DNA from: JADJRG01 sp964474905
GTDB lineage: Bacteria > Myxococcota_A > Polyangia > Nannocystales > Nannocystaceae
Reading direction: 5' to 3'
Assembly (NCBI GenBank): GCA_964474905.1
Contig: CAYYUP010000001.1
Coordinates: forward strand, 124,001 to 188,000
Length of the DNA: 64,000 bases
The translations under genes were made by a program, and so were the position numbers. The notes beneath the pieces were generated by a model. That model ran no database searches. It was not told the origin of the DNA and saw nothing but the letters and a program-made list of their open reading frames with translations. Below are positions 61,350-64,000 of this stretch, in pieces; position 1 is the stretch's first letter; each line of letters opens with the position of its first letter.

Positions 61350-63206
61350 ATGACGACATCGAAGTTCGCGATCTCCAGCATTCTCCTTGTGGCCTCGGCT
61401 TTCGCCTGTTCCAGCGGCCAGGGGTCGACCGATTCGGCTACAGACAGCGCCTCTACCGGGATCACTGTCAGCACGTCGGCCACAGCGACGGCCACCCTGA
61501 CCGGCAGCAGCGGCAGCGGCAGCGCGACTGATTCGAGCAGCGGCAGCAACTCTGCGTCAGCGACGATGGGCACCAGCGGGACGACGACCGAGTCGACTGG
61601 TGTCGTGACGATGACAGATCCGACCAGCTCGACGATGGGCTCGACGATGGGCACGACGGTCGATCTGACAGGCAGCTCGAGCTCCTCCTCGACCACCGGG
61701 CCCGATCTCATCTGCAACCCCGGCGAGGTGCAATGTTCGACCGAGACTGCCTACGAGTCCTGCGCCGATGATGGTCTGAGCTGGGGTGACCCGGTCGAGT
61801 GCGATGACAAGAACGTCTGCAGCTCTGGCGCCTGCGTCAGCCTTTGCGCCAAGGCCGAGGACGACCTCTCATCGATCGGTTGCGAGTACTACGGCATCGA
61901 TACCAACAACGATCCGGTCGAGAACTACGACTCGCAGCCTTATGCGATCGTAGTCTCGAATGTCGACTCGCAGTACAGCGCGAACGTGCAGGTGCAAGTG
62001 CACGACGGCAACCAGTGGAACACGATCCAAGAGGCGATGATCGGCCCCAAGATGCTCCACCAATTCGGTGTGCCCGATCGCCACGTCAACTACACAAATA
62101 TCAACCCGCGCGGCGCCTACAAGGTCGTCTCCGACGTGCCGCTGATCGCCTACCAGTTCCAGCCGGTCAACGGTCAGAGCTCATTTACCAGCGACGCTTC
62201 GCTGCTGCTGCCGCGCAGCACCCTCGACAAGTACTACTACGTGCTCGGCTGGGGCGAGCCGAGCTTCGGCGCGGCTCAGATCAACATCGCCGCCACCGAG
62301 GACGACACGCATATCGAGATCACCTCGACGACTGCCGTCACTGCCGGCGGTGGCATCCCGGCGATCGCCGCGGGCCAGACAGTCGCGCTGCCGGTGCTAA
62401 ACGAGGCCGACGTGATCCAGCTCGACTCGCCCTCGGCTGAATTTTCGGGGAGCTACATCACCTCCGACAAACCGATCTCGGTTTTCTCGACCCATTGGTG
62501 CGCGAACATCCCGACCCAGGGCTGCTGCTGCGACCACCTCGAGGAGCAGATCTACGGCCTCCAGACCTGGGGTACCTCGTACGTCGCTGCGCGTTGGCCG
62601 GTGCGCTCGCAGGGCAAGCAAGAGGCCTCTTACTGGCACCTCTTTGCTTCTGAGGACAACACGTCGGTGCATATCGACGCTCACGCCGAGGTCACCGGCA
62701 TCGGCATGCCCGACTTTACGATGGCCAAGGGCGAGCTTATCGAGTTCGCGGTCAGTGGCAGCGTTGGCAACCCCGGTGATTTTTACATCGAGGCGGACAA
62801 GCCGATCTATCTCATGCAGTACATGAGTTCGTCGTTCCAGGTCAGCGGCGTCGGCACCGATAAGGCTGGCGATCCGGCGATGGCCCAGGCGGTACCCGTC
62901 GAGCAGTTCCGCAAGGATTACGTGGTACTTGTGCCGAGCAACTGGAACCTCGATTGGATGGTGCTCACCAAGAAAACCGGCTCGTCGATCACCCTCGACG
63001 GTGCGATGGTCGATCAGGGCGCCTTTGTGCCGGTCGGTCCGGGCGGCGATCCAAGCGAGTGGGAGGTCGGCCGCGTGCCCGTCGCGGATGGCGTGCATAC
63101 CCTCGATGGTGATCAGCCCTTCGGTGTCATCGTCCTGGGCTACGATTCGTACGACTCCTACGCCTATCCGGGCGGGCTCGATCAAAAGCAGATCAACCCG
63201 CAGTAG
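61350..63206 (+). CDS. IgGFc-binding-domain lipoprotein
   Basis: Surface lipoprotein with lipobox SAFAC (Cys20), a Ser/Thr/Gly linker of about 100 residues, a Cys-rich EGF-like part (ICNPGEVQCSTETAYESCAD ... NVCSSGACVSLC), then a large domain of the IgGFc-binding family (AYQFQPVNG, LLLPRSTLDKYYYVLGWG, ITSDKPISVFSTHWCANIP, YVVLVPSNWNLDWM). The domain name comes from animal mucins; in myxobacteria it is a frequent adhesin-like module of unknown ligand. 618 residues; AGGA lies 6-9 bases before ATG 61350. Confidence 0.85.
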   Translation: MTTSKFAISSILLVASAFACSSGQGSTDSATDSASTGITVSTSATATATLTGSSGSGSATDSSSGSNSASATMGTSGTTTESTGVVTMTDPTSSTMGSTMGTTVDLTGSSSSSSTTGPDLICNPGEVQCSTETAYESCADDGLSWGDPVECDDKNVCSSGACVSLCAKAEDDLSSIGCEYYGIDTNNDPVENYDSQPYAIVVSNVDSQYSANVQVQVHDGNQWNTIQEAMIGPKMLHQFGVPDRHVNYTNINPRGAYKVVSDVPLIAYQFQPVNGQSSFTSDASLLLPRSTLDKYYYVLGWGEPSFGAAQINIAATEDDTHIEITSTTAVTAGGGIPAIAAGQTVALPVLNEADVIQLDSPSAEFSGSYITSDKPISVFSTHWCANIPTQGCCCDHLEEQIYGLQTWGTSYVAARWPVRSQGKQEASYWHLFASEDNTSVHIDAHAEVTGIGMPDFTMAKGELIEFAVSGSVGNPGDFYIEADKPIYLMQYMSSSFQVSGVGTDKAGDPAMAQAVPVEQFRKDYVVLVPSNWNLDWMVLTKKTGSSITLDGAMVDQGAFVPVGPGGDPSEWEVGRVPVADGVHTLDGDQPFGVIVLGYDSYDSYAYPGGLDQKQINPQ

Positions 63207-63432
63207 TGGTGCTCTGGGGCGTAGCTGCGTTTTGAGCGTGGCTGCGCGCTAGGTAATTGGCGTTGGGCGTTGAGCGCTGCGGCGATGCGTTTCAAAAACT
63301 GCAACCGAGCCGCAACGACGTGCGCTCGTGGTCGATCTTGGGGCCATGAGCAGTCCTTCTCCCTCCGAATTGTCGCTACAGCACCCGGTGAGGCTTCGCT
63401 ACACTGAGTCTGTCGCCTCTGCGCTACCCTTT

Positions 63433-64000
63433 ATGTCTCGGCCAACTATTAGGCTCCTGGTCACGGATCTCGACAACACGCTCTACGATTGGGTCGGGTT
63501 CTTCGCGAGTGCTTTTAACGCGATGGTAGACACCGCACTGCCGATCCTGAGTGTTGGCCGTGACACGCTGCTAAACGAGCTTCAGACCGTTCATCGGCGC
63601 CACAAGGACTCCGAGCATCCGTGGTCTTTGGTTGAGACTCGTTGTGCGATCGAGCGTTGGCCGCAAGCCGATCGAGCCGAGCGCAAGAGGCTGCTCGACC
63701 CAGCCTTTCATGCCTTCAATCGAGTTCGAAAGGCTCGATTGACCCTCTATCCAGGCGTCCAGGACACATTGGCGACTTTGCACGCTCGTGGCGTCCCGAT
63801 TCTCGGCCACACAGAGGCGTCGACGGTGAGCGCTGTGGATCGTGTCCAGCGTCTTGGTCTTGCGTCTTTTCTTGACCGACTCTACGCCGCAGATGTTGGT
63901 GTTCCGGCAACAGATGCACCTCTCGAGGTGGTGCCCGTTCCGCGTGAAATCCACAAACCTAATCCTCGAGTGCTTGCGGAGATTTGCGAAGGTCTCGGCA
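63433..64000 (+). CDS. HAD-family hydrolase, 3' end outside window
   Basis: Phosphatase-like protein. DxD motif in LLVTDLDNTLYDWVG, and the segment LYPGVQDTLATLHARGVPIL. The insert (about 25-80) suggests a C1 cap. The window ends before the stop. ATG 63433 was chosen; GTG 63388 is in frame upstream, but it would place the TACACT at 63400-63405 inside the coding region. Substrate unknown. Confidence 0.82.
   Translation, partial: MSRPTIRLLVTDLDNTLYDWVGFFASAFNAMVDTALPILSVGRDTLLNELQTVHRRHKDSEHPWSLVETRCAIERWPQADRAERKRLLDPAFHAFNRVRKARLTLYPGVQDTLATLHARGVPILGHTEASTVSAVDRVQRLGLASFLDRLYAADVGVPATDAPLEVVPVPREIHKPNPRVLAEICEGLG

Overview
The window looks like chromosomal DNA from a high-GC Gram-negative bacterium of the Myxococcota, most probably the Nannocystis/Plesiocystis/Enhygromyxa side. 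The basis is inference from gene content: AgmX/PglI-type lipoproteins, an IgGFc-binding-domain lipoprotein with a Ser/Thr linker, a Ser/Thr kinase with a TPR tail, a PEGA-domain protein, a short ribbon-helix-helix-like protein of a type common in myxobacteria, and an Mla/Mce transporter with a Cys-rich insert. No phage, insertion sequence, CRISPR array or clear genomic island was seen. One 100-base run of N (58944-59043) marks an assembly gap inside a repeat-rich gene.

Layout. 1-4.9 kb: RNA methyltransferase (cut by the window edge), class A penicillin-binding protein, small membrane proteins. 4.9-7.1 kb: envelope proteins (beta-barrel candidate, OmpA-type lipoprotein, AgmX-type lipoprotein), closed by a bidirectional terminator. 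7.1-9.8 kb: cystathionine gamma-lyase and cystathionine beta-synthase (reverse transsulfuration). 9.8-14 kb: outer-membrane candidate, Ser/Thr kinase, PEGA protein. 14-21.2 kb: a complete Na+-translocating NADH:quinone reductase operon nqrABCDEF-apbE-nqrM, including the 57-residue nqrM; next to it is a polyprenyl diphosphate synthase that could make the quinone side chain. 22.5-26 kb: HtrA-type protease, TPR lipoprotein, membrane protein. 26-30.3 kb: guaB, guaA, ruvB. 30.3-34 kb: pgk-tpiA-secG-dapF. 34-36.4 kb: small regulator-like genes and secreted proteins. 36.4-40.8 kb: secreted ComEC-like hydrolase, lipoprotein, mlaE-mlaF-mlaD. 40.9-45.1 kb: hydrolase, RHH-like protein, TetR regulator, DksA-like factor, degenerate Lgt homologue, lipase-like protein, tRNA-Met. 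45.3-51.7 kb: thiolase, 3-hydroxyacyl-CoA dehydrogenase, enoyl-CoA hydratase and two acyl-CoA dehydrogenases, with a lipoprotein gene between them. 51.7-64 kb: barrel candidate, an unusual two-domain peptidase-like protein, RlmD-type methyltransferase, holA, rpsT, lipoprotein cyclophilin, gapped barrel candidate, L,D-transpeptidase, IgGFc-binding-domain lipoprotein, and a HAD hydrolase cut by the window end.

Most of the region is core metabolism and envelope biology. The less ordinary points are: an Lgt-family protein that has lost several catalytic residues; a C39-peptidase-like fold with Ser in place of Cys and His, fused to an HExxH metallopeptidase; an eight-cysteine insert inside an MCE domain; a GMP synthase with Tyr in place of the conserved Gln of the glutaminase motif; an imperfect tandem duplication of a gene start; a cluster of TGCA palindromes; and a recurring -10-like hexamer 6-12 bases before start codons, which suggests many leaderless or very short-leader mRNAs. 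I did not find a multi-gene system that I would call new; these are the best candidates for a second look.
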